29,686 bases of DNA from Sphingomonadales bacterium (GCA_020200935.1 JAIVHR010000006.1:1-29686), one strand, 5' to 3'. Counted from the first letter of the stretch, positions 7,404 through 15,583 are shown. Made by a program: numbers and translations. The notes: a model not told the origin generated them from the sequence alone.

Positions 7404-8213
7404 ATGCCGGAAACCCCGCCCACTCTCCTCGTCATGGCCGGCAAGCGCGACGGCACGCTCGATCCGCTCGCCGCGCGCGCCGGGGTCAGCCACAAGGCGG
7501 TGGTGCCGATCGGCGGCAAGCCCTTGATCGGCCATGTGCTGGCGACGCTCGAGGAGGCCTGGCCCGACGCGCCGATCCTCGTTTCGATCCACGAGCCGGC
7601 GGTGATCGCCGAGGTCGAGGAAGTGAAGCGGCTCGAGGCTGCCGGACGCCTCGAACTGGTGCCCGCCGAGGCCGGCATCGTCGAGAGCGTCGAGGCGGCG
7701 GCCGAACGGGCGCGCTTCCCGCTGCTGATCACCACCGGCGACAATGTGCTGACCACGCCCGAGGCGGTACGCGCGCTCCACCGGACCGGGATCGACCGCG
7801 ATGCCGACGCGGTGATCGGGCTGGCGCGCAAGGAGGATATCCAGGCCGCGCATATGGAAGGGCAGAAGGGCTTTTACGAGTTCAAGGATATGGCGATCTC
7901 GAACTGCAATCTGTTCTGGCTGCGCGACCGCAAGGCCTTCGCCGCGGCCGAAGCGTTTCGCGAGGGCGGGCAGTTCTTCAAGAATCGCGACCGGATCCGC
8001 AAGGCCTTCGGCATCTGGAACCTGATTCGTTTCAAATTGAAGCTCGATACCGTCGAGGGGGCGATGGCGCGGATGTCGCAGCGCTTCGGGGTCAAAATCG
8101 TGCCGCATATGTTCAAGGACGGCAGCCTCGCCGTCGATGTCGACAATGAGCGGACCTACCGCGTCACCGAGGAGCTGCTCGAGAAGCGGCGGCGAGAGGC
8201 GGCCGAAGCTTAG
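7404..8213 (+). CDS. MobA-like nucleotidyltransferase family protein
   Basis: A 269-residue NTP-transferase-fold protein. The N-terminal loop LLVMAGKRDGTLDPLAARAGVSHKAVVPIGGKPLIGHVL (near residues 8-46) is a GT-A/MobA-type nucleotide site, a variant of GxxGxxG...K. The metal motif position is filled by LLITTGDNVL (residues about 109-118). The substrate cannot be told: molybdopterin-guanine, sugar-phosphate or another acceptor are all possible, and no molybdenum genes are nearby. The ATG at 7404 was chosen as the start of family similarity; the open frame extends upstream through the previous gene. Its 3' end overlaps the convergent alkB-type gene by 50 bp. Confidence 0.75.
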   Translation: MPETPPTLLVMAGKRDGTLDPLAARAGVSHKAVVPIGGKPLIGHVLATLEEAWPDAPILVSIHEPAVIAEVEEVKRLEAAGRLELVPAEAGIVESVEAAAERARFPLLITTGDNVLTTPEAVRALHRTGIDRDADAVIGLARKEDIQAAHMEGQKGFYEFKDMAISNCNLFWLRDRKAFAAAEAFREGGQFFKNRDRIRKAFGIWNLIRFKLKLDTVEGAMARMSQRFGVKIVPHMFKDGSLAVDVDNERTYRVTEELLEKRRREAAEA

Positions 8214-9240
8214 CTAGCTCGCGATCCATGATCCGGAACCAGAGCGGCGGGACGAGCGCGAGCCCGATCATCGCGGCGTAGCCGAAGGGCAGTTGCGGGG
8301 CTTCGGGGCGATGAAGAAGACGATGGTAGGGCTTGGTCGGCGAGAGGTGATGGTCGGCGTGGCGGCCGGCGTTGTAGAGGCCGATATTGGTCAGTAAGTA
8401 ACTGGAATTCCAGCTATGTTGGTCGCCGATCCGCTCGAGCCGCCCGTCCGGCAGCCGCTCGCGGGTGAGCCCGTAATGCTCGATATAGTCGACCCCGGCG
8501 AAGACGAGGATCGCGATCGCCGATTGCAGCAGGAACAGCAGCAGGCTGAGCGGACCCAATAGCAGCAGCGATCCCGCCGCCACCGCCAGGCTGAAGCCGA
8601 TCCAGACGAGGATGCGATTGGCGATCGAGCAGACGGACTTGCCCCGCCGCCGCAGCCGCTCGGCCTCGTGCGGCCAGGCGAAGGCCCAGCTCCCCGCCGC
8701 CGATTGCAGCGCAAAGCCGTAGAGCGACTGGCCCTTCCTCGCGGTCACCGGATCCTCCGCCGTGCCGACGCGGACGTGGTGGCCGTAGACATGCTCGATG
8801 CAATATTGCGCGTAGCAGACCAGCGCCATCAGCAGGAAGGCGGCGCGCGTCGCCCAGCGGCGATTGCGGTGGACGAGCTCGTGCGCGACGACGATGCCGG
8901 TCATCCCCGAGGTCAGCCCGATGGTCAGCGCGGCGCCGGCGAATTCCCACCAGGCGAGCCGCGTCACCGACACCGCCCAAAGCGCCCAGAACAGCAGCCC
9001 CACCGCCGTCGCCCCGCCGGCGAACAGCGTGAGATCGTAACCGCGCTCGGTGCGGGGCTGCATCGCGGCGACGCGCTTTTCCGACGGCCAGTGCGATTGA
9101 CCGCGCCAATAATCGAAAAACGGGAAGATCAGGAAGGAGACGATCGGCAGCGCATAATGCCCGATCCCGCCAAGATAGAAGCCGCCGACCGCGATTCCCG
9201 CCAGCAGGAGGCAGATCAGATAGGCGAAGGGATAGCGCAT
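8164..9240 (-). CDS. AlkB-type membrane-bound alkane/fatty-acid hydroxylase (copy 1)
   Basis: A 358-residue integral membrane non-haem diiron monooxygenase. Family members hydroxylate terminal methyl groups using O2 and rubredoxin-delivered electrons. Visible histidine boxes are HELVHR, EHVYGHH and NAGRHADHH, together with the AlkB signature IEHYGLTRE and the segment GTAEDPVTARKG. Hydrophobic segments at the N-terminus and between the boxes match the six-helix AlkB topology. It lies 128 bp downstream of a second, clearly related copy on the same strand, pointing to tandem duplication. No rubredoxin or rubredoxin reductase is seen in the window. The 3' end overlaps the convergent nucleotidyltransferase gene by 50 bp. 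The substrate range is unknown. Confidence 0.88.
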   Translation of the reverse strand: MRYPFAYLICLLLAGIAVGGFYLGGIGHYALPIVSFLIFPFFDYWRGQSHWPSEKRVAAMQPRTERGYDLTLFAGGATAVGLLFWALWAVSVTRLAWWEFAGAALTIGLTSGMTGIVVAHELVHRNRRWATRAAFLLMALVCYAQYCIEHVYGHHVRVGTAEDPVTARKGQSLYGFALQSAAGSWAFAWPHEAERLRRRGKSVCSIANRILVWIGFSLAVAAGSLLLLGPLSLLLFLLQSAIAILVFAGVDYIEHYGLTRERLPDGRLERIGDQHSWNSSYLLTNIGLYNAGRHADHHLSPTKPYHRLLHRPEAPQLPFGYAAMIGLALVPPLWFRIMDRELAKLRPPLAAASRAAPR

Positions 9241-9333
9241 GGGTGGGGTTTAGGGCGATCCGCCTGAAATTGCAGCCTCTCGCTACCTCCCTCCCGCCCT
9301 CAGCGTGAGCGAAGCTGGGCATCGTCTGCTTGT

Positions 9334-9407
9334 GCTCCTGCGAAAGCAGGAGCCCAGGGCCGCAAGCGCTATCCCTGGCCGCCCTGGGTTCCTGCTTTCG
9401 CAGGAAC
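9334..9407. repeat. Inverted pair of REP-like palindromes, 3' overlap with AlkB copy 2
   Basis: Two 27-bp arms (9334-9360 and 9381-9407) are reverse complements except for two positions, both compatible with G-U pairing. Each arm itself contains the smaller palindrome CCTGC-GAAA-GCAGG or its complement. This is the sphingomonad-type intergenic palindrome that reads as 'PAKAGTQ' when translated. The AlkB copy 2 stop codon lies inside the element. Confidence 0.75.
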
Positions 9408-10469
9408 ATGCGCTTGGTTGCCAAGGCTCGCCTCGTGCCGTTCCAGCTCGCGGTCCATGACCCTGAACCAGAGCGGCGGGACCATGGCGAGGAGGAAGCT
9501 GCCGGTATAGCCGTAGGGCAGCTGCGGCGCCTCGTCATAATGCCTGAGCTTGTAATAGGGCCGGTTCGACTGGGCGTGATGGTCGGAATGGCGGCCGAGA
9601 TTGAACATGTTGATGTTGCTGAGAAAATGGCTCGAATTCCAGCTATGTTCGGGGCGCACCCGCTCATAGCCGCCGCCGGCCCGCTTCTCGCGCATCAGCC
9701 CGTAATGTTCGAGATAGTTGATCGCCTCGAGCCCGAAGACGGCGAAACCCGCCTGCGCCACGAAGAAGAGCAGCGCGAGCGGCCCGAGCAGCAGGAAAAT
9801 CCCCGCCATCAGCGCCAAGGTGAAGCCGTGCCAGCGCAGAATATCGTTGCGCCACGACCAGCGGCTGTGGCCGGCGCGTTCGAGCCGCTCGGCCTCGATC
9901 CGCCAGGCGCTGCGCAAGCTGCCGATGATCGTGCGCGGCAGGAAGCGATAGAGCGATTCGCCCTTGCGCGCGGTCGCCGGGTCCTCGGGCGTCGCGACGC
10001 GAAGATGGTGGCCACGGACATGCTCGATGCAGAAATGGGCATAGCCGGTCAGCGCCATCAGCAGGAAGGCGAGGCGGCGCTTGGCCGGCGAGCGGCGATG
10101 CATCAGCTCATGCGCGACGAGGATGCCGACAAAGGCGCTGTATTCGCCGACGATCAATGTCAGCACGACGAACTTCCAGACCGGCACCGGCTCGGCCGAG
10201 ACCGCCCACAGCGCCCAGCCGAGCAAAGCGATGCTGGTCACGGCGGCGGCGATCAGGATCGCCTCGAAAGCGCGCGCCGTCCCGGGGGTGATCTTCGCGA
10301 TGCGGCTTTCCGACGGCCAGCGCGACAGCCCCAGCAATTGCTCGCCGAACGGCAGGAACAGATAGATCAGCGCCGGTATCGCGAGCAGCCACCAGCCGCC
10401 GGCATGAAAGGCGGCGACGATCATCAGCGCGGTCAGGATGCCGGTCGTATAGGCGATGGGGTAGCGCAT
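9369..10469 (-). CDS. AlkB-type membrane-bound alkane/fatty-acid hydroxylase (copy 2)
   Basis: A 366-residue paralogue of the neighbouring AlkB protein. The boxes are HELMHR, EHVRGHH and NLGRHSDHH, with LEHYGLMREKR and TPEDPATARKGESLY. Start is the ATG at 10469 (MRYPIAYTTGILTAL), which matches the start of copy 1 (MRYPFAYLICLLLAG); the open frame upstream to 10586 crosses a repeat and has no family match. The last residues, HVPAKAGTQGGQG, are translated from the intergenic palindrome, so the natural stop has probably been replaced by insertion of, or drift into, that element. The core enzyme is intact. Confidence 0.87.
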   Translation of the reverse strand: MRYPIAYTTGILTALMIVAAFHAGGWWLLAIPALIYLFLPFGEQLLGLSRWPSESRIAKITPGTARAFEAILIAAAVTSIALLGWALWAVSAEPVPVWKFVVLTLIVGEYSAFVGILVAHELMHRRSPAKRRLAFLLMALTGYAHFCIEHVRGHHLRVATPEDPATARKGESLYRFLPRTIIGSLRSAWRIEAERLERAGHSRWSWRNDILRWHGFTLALMAGIFLLLGPLALLFFVAQAGFAVFGLEAINYLEHYGLMREKRAGGGYERVRPEHSWNSSHFLSNINMFNLGRHSDHHAQSNRPYYKLRHYDEAPQLPYGYTGSFLLAMVPPLWFRVMDRELERHEASLGNQAHVPAKAGTQGGQG

Positions 10470-10844
10470 GGGGGTTATATAATGGGTCGGGCTCGCCGGT
10501 GCCAACCAGATCCCTCTCCCCTTGTGGGAGAGGTTAGGTGAGGGGCCGGCCATGTCTATGGCCGAAAAGACTCTCTCCAACCTCAAAGTGGACGCTCGGG
10601 CATCGAGCCCTCGCGCCCACTCCCCTCATCCCGACCTTCTCCCACAAGGGGAGAAGGAGGTGACCCGGCGAGCTCCTGCTCCGCCGCCGCTCCCTCACCC
10701 GCGTCTGAACACTGATATTCTCGGAAATCCGGACGGGGTAGCCGACCATCTGGCGGCGGTCATAGCCGAGAGGTCACCCCTCCCCTAACCCCTCCCCATC
10801 AAGGGGAGGGGAACTCGCTTTGCCCGCCAACCTCGCGCCCTAAT
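10470..10844. repeat. Intergenic region with several CCCTCCC-type palindromic repeats
   Basis: This 375-bp gap holds no convincing gene. It contains related GC-rich elements: 10512-10533 (CCCTCTCCCCTTGTGGGAGA core), an inverted copy at 10635-10657, and a third, CCCCTCCCC-type palindrome, at 10776-10811. The first two can pair with each other across about 100 bp, as well as folding on themselves. They look like dispersed non-coding repeats of the host and may end transcription of the minus-strand genes. Confidence 0.65.
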
Positions 10845-11234
10845 TCAGTTGTTCGATTCCTCTGCTGGCTCCGCCGCCTCTCCCCCCTCCTCCCCGGAGC
10901 TGATCGTCACCGTGCGGCCGTCGGGGGTTTCGACGCGCAGCACGCCGCCTTCCTCGGTGATCCGGGGCAGTTCGTCGGAGGGCGCTTCGGAGTCGGTCGC
11001 CGCCGTCGCCGCGCGCGCTTCGCCGCGAGCGTCGCGCACGGCTTCGCGAATTTCCTCGCGCGCTTCCTCGATCGCTTCGCGCGCCTCTTCGCGGTCGCCG
11101 GTCTCGACATGCACGATATCGTCGCTCCACCAGTCGTCGGCATTCCAGGCGATCGCCGCGATGCCGATCGCGCCGGCCACCAGCAATGCGCGCTTGCGGC
11201 GGGTCTGGAGATCGGAATCGTCGTTGGATGCCAT
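10845..11234 (-). CDS. Small single-pass membrane protein with charged helical domain, unknown function
   Basis: The 129-residue protein starts at an ATG at 11234 behind GAGGAA. Residues about 1-14 are polar, residues about 14-30 (RALLVAGAIGIAAIAW) form one membrane helix, and residues about 45-80 are a highly charged, probably coiled-coil stretch (REEAREAIEEAREEIREAV). The C-terminal part contains VLRVETPDGRTVTISS and an acidic tail. It is probably anchored in the inner membrane with a periplasmic helical domain. No family is recognised. The frame is open upstream through the thioesterase remnant, so a translation fusion is theoretically possible, but the internal ribosome site argues for an independent gene. 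Confidence 0.65.
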   Translation of the reverse strand: MASNDDSDLQTRRKRALLVAGAIGIAAIAWNADDWWSDDIVHVETGDREEAREAIEEAREEIREAVRDARGEARAATAATDSEAPSDELPRITEEGGVLRVETPDGRTVTISSGEEGGEAAEPAEESNN

Positions 11235-11264
11235 GGCGGGTTCCTCGTAAGCCGGGCGTGTCTT

Positions 11265-11513
11265 AGCCGCCCGCTCGGTCCAGATCCGTCCGTCGACGAG
11301 CTCGTCGGCGCGGATCGGCGACCGGAAATCGATCTCGGCGCGCACGACATGGAATTCGATCGCATCCTCGCCCGAAAAATGCAGGTCGAGCGCGCGCCAG
11401 TACTCGGTCAGCACGAGATCGGCATATTCGAGATAGCGCGAATTGAAGACGACCGATTGCGGATCGACCTCGGCATAGCGGACGCGGAAACGGTGGGTGA
11501 AGGGGGTGGGCAT
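11265..11513 (-). pseudogene. Acyl-CoA thioesterase (4HBT/YbgC-like), 3' part missing
   Basis: The N-terminal two thirds of a hotdog-fold thioesterase are present from the ATG at 11513: MPTPFTHRFRVRYAEVDPQ, with the catalytic-type Asp in the YAEVDPQSVVFNSRYLEY motif, then HVVRAEIDFRSPIRADELVDGRIWTER. After WTERAA, near 11265-11272, similarity stops and the reading frame continues in phase into the 5' leader and coding region of the downstream small membrane protein. About 45-50 C-terminal residues usual for the family are missing, together with the normal stop. YbgC-like enzymes hydrolyse short or aromatic acyl-CoA thioesters. As written, the product would be an incomplete hotdog domain tethered to a membrane protein. 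Confidence 0.72.
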
Positions 11514-11543
11514 GGGTATGAATTTACAATCCGGTATCGAACT

Positions 11544-11632
11544 CGTCACCCCAGCGAAGGCTGGGGTCTATCCCACCAAGCAATGCGCAGTACCGATAGA
11601 CGGGATAGATGCCAGCCTTCGCTGGCATGACG
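11544..11632. repeat. Large inverted repeat made of two CCAGCGAAGGCTGG palindromes
   Basis: Two 31-bp arms (11544-11574 and 11602-11632) are reverse complements at 27 of 31 positions, separated by 27 bp. Each arm is centred on the same inner palindrome, CCAGCGAAGGCTGG. It belongs to the family of sphingomonad elements that translate as 'MPAFAGMT'. It lies between the aminotransferase stop and the thioesterase start and may fold into a long RNA hairpin. Confidence 0.75.
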
Positions 11633-11638
11633 AGAATT

Positions 11639-12814
11639 TCACAGGCCTGCCAGATACCGTTTGATCCCCCGCGCCGCCTGCCGGATCCGCTGCTCATTCT
11701 CGACCAGCGCGATGCGGACGAAACCCTCGCCCTCGTCGCCGAAGCCGACGCCGGGCGAGACCGCGACCTGGGCGTGCTGGAGAAGCGCTTTCGAAAATTC
11801 CATCGCCCCCATTTCGGCGCATTGTTCGGGGATCGGCGCCCAGGCGAACATGCTGGCGGGCGGGGCGGGGACGTTCCATCCCGCGCGGCCGAAGCTTTCG
11901 ACGAGCGTGTCGCGGCGCGCGCGGTACATGGCGCGCAGTTCCCCGACATGGTCCTGCGGGCCGTTCAATGCGGCGGTCGCGGCGACCTGGATCGGCGTGA
12001 AGGCACCGTAATCGAGATAGCTCTTGACCCGCGTCAGCGCGGCGATCAGCTCGCGATTGCCGACCGCGAAGCCGATCCGCCAGCCGGGCATCGAATAGGT
12101 CTTGGAGAGGCTGGTGAATTCGACCGCGACCTCCTTGGCGCCGGGCACCTGCAGGATCGAGGGCGGGGGATCGTCATAATAGATCTCGGCATAGGCGACA
12201 TCGCTGATCAGCTTGAGATCGTGCTCGCGCGCGAATTCGACGACCTGGGCGTAGAAATCGAGATCGGCCACGTAAGCCGTCGGGTTGGACGGATAGCCGA
12301 CCACCAGCACCGAGGGCTTGGGAACGCTGTAGCGGAGCGAATATTCGAGCCGGGTGAAGAAATCGGGTCCCGGCGCGGCCGGGATCGATCGGATCGCGGC
12401 GCCGGCGATGATGAAGCCGAAAGTGTGGATCGGATAGCTCGGATTGGGCGCGAGCACGACGTCGCCGGGCGCGGTGATCGCCTGGGCGAGATTGGCGAGG
12501 CCTTCCTTCGATCCGAGCGTGACGACGATCTCGCTGTCGGGATCGAGCTCGACGCCGAAGCGGCGCTGATAATAGGCGGCCTGGGCGCGGCGCAGCCCCT
12601 TGATGCCCTTCGAAGCCGAATAGCGGTGGGCGGTCGGGTTGTTCGCGGTCTCGCACAGTTTGTCGATGATATGCCGCGCCGGCGGCTGATCGGGATTGCC
12701 CATGCCGAGATCGATAATGTCCTCGCCGCGCGCCCGCGCCTCGGCCTTCATCGCGTTGACCTCGGCGAAGACATAGGGCGGCAGGCGGCGGATGCGATAG
12801 AATTCGTCGGACAT
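11639..12814 (-). CDS. Class I/II PLP-dependent aminotransferase (AlaC / LL-DAP-aminotransferase-like)
   Basis: A 391-residue fold-type I aminotransferase. Visible motifs are DLGMGNPDQPPARHIID (residues about 36-52), the substrate/PLP segments SKEGLANLAQAI and VVGYPSNPTAYVADLDFY, and the PLP-lysine motif SLSKTYSMPGWRIGFAVGN near residues 235-253. The conserved arginine VRIALVEN lies near the C-terminus. The closest functional groups are glutamate-pyruvate transaminase AlaC and LL-diaminopimelate aminotransferase; the exact substrate cannot be told. Start is the ATG at 12814 (MSDEFYRIRRLP), where similarity begins, behind a GGGAGAAG-like sequence. The length is normal. In alphaproteobacteria this gene is often next to homoserine dehydrogenase, which is not seen here. 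Confidence 0.85.
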   Translation of the reverse strand: MSDEFYRIRRLPPYVFAEVNAMKAEARARGEDIIDLGMGNPDQPPARHIIDKLCETANNPTAHRYSASKGIKGLRRAQAAYYQRRFGVELDPDSEIVVTLGSKEGLANLAQAITAPGDVVLAPNPSYPIHTFGFIIAGAAIRSIPAAPGPDFFTRLEYSLRYSVPKPSVLVVGYPSNPTAYVADLDFYAQVVEFAREHDLKLISDVAYAEIYYDDPPPSILQVPGAKEVAVEFTSLSKTYSMPGWRIGFAVGNRELIAALTRVKSYLDYGAFTPIQVAATAALNGPQDHVGELRAMYRARRDTLVESFGRAGWNVPAPPASMFAWAPIPEQCAEMGAMEFSKALLQHAQVAVSPGVGFGDEGEGFVRIALVENEQRIRQAARGIKRYLAGL

Positions 12815-12843
12815 GGGAGAAGGGATAACCTTCCCGTCGCTCC

Positions 12844-12941
12844 CCGTCATGCTGAACTTGTTTCAGCATCCATACGCGCAGACGGTACGGGGGAATCGGA
12901 CGATCGAGCATATGGACCCTGAAACAAGTTCAGGGTGACGG
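12844..12941. repeat. Inverted repeat pair of 'HPELVSGS'-type palindromes between the aminotransferase and phaC
   Basis: Arms at 12844-12874 and 12911-12941 are nearly reverse-complementary over 31 bp. Each contains an inner palindrome around CTGAACTTGTTTCAG. The element occupies most of the divergent aminotransferase/phaC intergenic region, so it may influence both promoters or their transcripts. Confidence 0.72.
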
Positions 12942-12991
12942 CTGTTCTTTGTGACGACGGGTTCATAGATACGACCCCACAGGAGAAAGAA

Positions 12992-14794
12992 ATGGCCGGA
13001 GAGACCAATGCCCCCGGGGCCGATATCCCGATGCCGGGTTTGCAGGACATGCAGCACTGGACCTGGGTGCTCGGCCGCGCGCAGCAGCTGATGCTCGCGC
13101 ATATGGCCGAGCAGATGAAGAAGGCCGGCGAGGAGGGCGAAGATCGCTGGTCGCGGATCGCCGAGCCGCCCGAACAATTCGTCGAGCTTTCCGCCAACCT
13201 CGCGGGGATGGCGTTCGATCCGGCGCGCTTCGCGCAGGCCCAGGCCGATTTCTGGACCAAAAGCATCGATCTCTGGGCCCGCTTTCTCGACCCCGAGAAG
13301 CGCGAGGAGGGGGCGGATGAGGCGCCCGCGGACCGCCGTTTCGCGGCGCCGCAATGGCAGGCCAACCCGGTCTTCGACATGCTGCGCCAGGCCTATCAGC
13401 TGCTCGCCGAGCATATGCTCTCGACCGTCGATACGATCGAGGGGATCGAACCGCGGCAAAAGGAGCAGATCCGCTTTGCTACCCGCAACATGGTCGATGC
13501 GATGGCGCCCTCAAACTTCGCGCTGACCAATCCCGAGGCACTCGAGCGGGCGATCGAGACGAAGGGCGAGAGCCTGCTCAAGGGGCTCGAAAACATGCTC
13601 GCCGATCTCGCCAAGGGGCAGCTGACGCATGTCGACGCCTCGAATTTCGAGCTCGGCCTTAACATCGCCGCGACGCCGGGCAAGGTGATCAGGCAGACGC
13701 CGCTCTATCAGCTGATCCAGTATGCCCCGACCACCAAACAGGTGTTCGAGACACCGCTGGTCATCTTTCCGCCCTGGATCAACCGCTTCTACATCCTCGA
13801 TTTGAACGAGAAGAAGAGCTTCGTGCGCTGGGCGGTGGCGCAGGGTTTCACGGTGTTCATGGTCAGCTGGAAATCGGCCGACGAGAGCATCGCCGATGTG
13901 ACGCAGGACGATTACTGCCTCGCCCAGATCGACGCGATCGATACGATATGCGAGCTGCTCGACGTGCCCTCGGCGAGCGCCATCGGCTATTGCGTCGCCG
14001 GGACGACGCTGGCGATGACGCTGGCGCTGCTCACCGCGCGGGGCGAGGCCGACAAGGTGGCGAGCGCGACCTTCTTCACCGCCCAGGTCGATTTCACCGA
14101 ACCCGGCGACCTCCAGCTCTTCACCGACGGTGTCCAGCTCAAGCTCGCCGAGCAGCTGGGCGAGGACAAGGGCTATCTCGACGGACGCTATATGGCCGCG
14201 ACCTTCAACCTGCTGCGCGGCCGCGACCTCATATGGAACTATGTCGTCAACAATTACCTGCTCGGCGAGGATTATCCGGCCTTCGACCTGCTCTACTGGA
14301 ACGGTGACACGACCAACCTGCCGGCCGCCTGGCACCGCACCTACCTGCGCGATCTCTATGGCGACAACAAGCTCGCGACAGGCGATGTGACGATCGACGG
14401 GGTGGCGATCGACCTCTCGAAGGTCGAGACGCCGGTCTATATCCAGGCCGGGCGCGAGGATCATATCGCGCCGGCACCGAGCGTCTGGAAGATCACCGAT
14501 CATTTTTCCGGCCCGCTGCGCTTCGTGCTCGCCGGATCGGGCCATATCGCCGGCGTCGTCAATCCGCCCGACGCGGGGAAATACCAATATTGGACCAACG
14601 CGAAACCCGCCGAGAGCTTCGAGGAGTTTGTTGCAGGCGCGAAGGAGACGCCGGGCAGCTGGTGGCCCGACTGGTGCGAATGGCTGGCCGGCCATAGCGG
14701 CAAGAAGGTCCCGGCGACCGGCGCGCGCAAGCCCGGCAAGGGCGCTCTCGAAGCCCTCGAAGATGCACCGGGAAGCTATGTGAAAACCGCCTGA
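12992..14794 (+). CDS. phaC: Class I poly(3-hydroxyalkanoate) synthase
   Basis: PhaC polymerises 3-hydroxyacyl-CoA into polyhydroxyalkanoate at the granule surface. At 600 residues it has class I length. The lipase-box-like GYCVAG carries catalytic Cys334; Asp490 is in GREDHIAP and His518 in GSGHIAGVVNPP. The N-terminal PhaC_N region and the conserved WINRFYILDLNEKKSFVRWAV are intact. The start at 12992 is set by AGGAGA at 12981-12986; an upstream ATG at 12935 lies inside the palindromic repeat and is unlikely. The phasin gene follows 245 bp downstream, with its own promoter. No phaA/phaB genes are in the window, so monomer supply is encoded elsewhere. Confidence 0.95.
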   Translation: MAGETNAPGADIPMPGLQDMQHWTWVLGRAQQLMLAHMAEQMKKAGEEGEDRWSRIAEPPEQFVELSANLAGMAFDPARFAQAQADFWTKSIDLWARFLDPEKREEGADEAPADRRFAAPQWQANPVFDMLRQAYQLLAEHMLSTVDTIEGIEPRQKEQIRFATRNMVDAMAPSNFALTNPEALERAIETKGESLLKGLENMLADLAKGQLTHVDASNFELGLNIAATPGKVIRQTPLYQLIQYAPTTKQVFETPLVIFPPWINRFYILDLNEKKSFVRWAVAQGFTVFMVSWKSADESIADVTQDDYCLAQIDAIDTICELLDVPSASAIGYCVAGTTLAMTLALLTARGEADKVASATFFTAQVDFTEPGDLQLFTDGVQLKLAEQLGEDKGYLDGRYMAATFNLLRGRDLIWNYVVNNYLLGEDYPAFDLLYWNGDTTNLPAAWHRTYLRDLYGDNKLATGDVTIDGVAIDLSKVETPVYIQAGREDHIAPAPSVWKITDHFSGPLRFVLAGSGHIAGVVNPPDAGKYQYWTNAKPAESFEEFVAGAKETPGSWWPDWCEWLAGHSGKKVPATGARKPGKGALEALEDAPGSYVKTA

Positions 14795-14880
14795 AAGCTC
14801 GAAATCGTCCCCAGTCGCAGTGATTGTCGAAGCGGCAGGCGCGATGCGCCGTGCGCACGGCAGGACGAGCCGTTTCCGGA

Positions 14881-14944
14881 TTGTGCTGCACTGCACAAAA
14901 ACCCTTGCAATCCTCGTACAAATCCTATATTGTGCAATGCAACA
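14881..14944 (+). promoter_or_regulatory. Phasin promoter with two TGCA-N-TGCA sites, probable PhaR operators
   Basis: TGCA-N-TGCA occurs at 14887-14895, inside the longer inverted repeat TTGTGC-N6-GCACAA (14881-14898), and again at 14933-14941. The two are spaced 46 bp centre to centre. Between and over them sits a plausible promoter: TTGCAA at 14905-14910 and TATTGT at 14928-14933, with 17-bp spacing. PhaR repressors of alphaproteobacteria bind TGC...GCA-type sites at phasin promoters and are released when polymer forms. The second site overlaps the -10 element, which fits repression. The PhaR assignment is inference. Confidence 0.6.
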
Positions 14945-15039
14945 TAAGAGATAAGAGGTTTCGTGATCGGGCAGCCCGCTCCGGAACCGGTTTTTCAAGC
15001 ACAGGCGCCAAGCGCGCCACAGAAAGGAACGTTACGATT

Positions 15040-15525
15040 ATGGCTAACACCACCGCCACCAAGACCAAGAAGACCGCCGACAAGATCTCCGAGCAGGCCG
15101 AAGCCGCCACCGAGCGCGCCCAGGAAATGTTCGGCGAAGCCAATGAGCGCGCCCAGGCCGCCATGGAAAAGAGCGGCGTACTGGCCCGCGAATGGGGCGA
15201 GTTCGGCAAGGGCAACATGGAAGCCTTCGTCGCTTCGGCCCGCATTGCCGCCGAAGGCACCGGCGAGATCGCCCGCGAAGCCGCCGATTTCGGCCGCGGT
15301 CGTTTCGAAGCCGCCAGCTCGACCTTCAAGGAAATCGCTTCGGCCAAGTCGCCCAGCGAAGCCTTCCAGGTGCAGAGCGAATTCGCCAAGACCGCTTTCG
15401 ACGCGATGGTTCAGGAAAGCTCGAAGATGAGCGAAGCCTGGCTGAAGCTGGCCGGCGACGTGTTCGAGCCGATCACGAGCCGCTATGCGGTCGCCGCCGA
15501 CAAGATCAAGGAAGCCACCGCGTAA
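15040..15525 (+). CDS. Phasin family granule-associated protein
   Basis: The 161-residue protein is alpha-helical and alanine/glutamate-rich (residues about 15-55: [20 protein letters not shown], then [13 protein letters not shown]), followed by the phasin core [30 protein letters not shown] and [31 protein letters not shown]. Phasins coat polyhydroxyalkanoate granules and control their number and size. The start at 15040 is preceded by AAAGGAA at 15023-15029; the open frame further upstream covers the promoter and is not used. It follows phaC and ends at a strong terminator, so it is probably transcribed alone. Confidence 0.92.
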   Translation: MANTTATKTKKTADKISEQAEAATERAQEMFGEANERAQAAMEKSGVLAREWGEFGKGNMEAFVASARIAAEGTGEIAREAADFGRGRFEAASSTFKEIASAKSPSEAFQVQSEFAKTAFDAMVQESSKMSEAWLKLAGDVFEPITSRYAVAADKIKEATA

Positions 15526-15549
15526 CGCGAGGCATCCGATGAACATCGA

Positions 15550-15583
15550 GGCCGTCCCGCCGACCAGGCGGGGCGGCCTTTTT
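15550..15583 (+). terminator. Rho-independent terminator after the phasin gene
   Basis: A 12-bp stem (15550-15561 with 15567-15578, one G-U pair) and a short loop are followed by TTTTT at 15579-15583. It lies 24 bp after the phasin stop. Confidence 0.85.

Noticed and set aside
9334..12941. CRISPR array from repeated palindromes
   Set aside because: Repeats are inverted pairs of several unrelated families with uneven spacing, no regular spacers and no cas genes.
14824..15039. N-terminal extension of the phasin (233-codon frame)
   Set aside because: It covers the promoter and operator region; the conserved phasin start and ribosome site lie at 15040.
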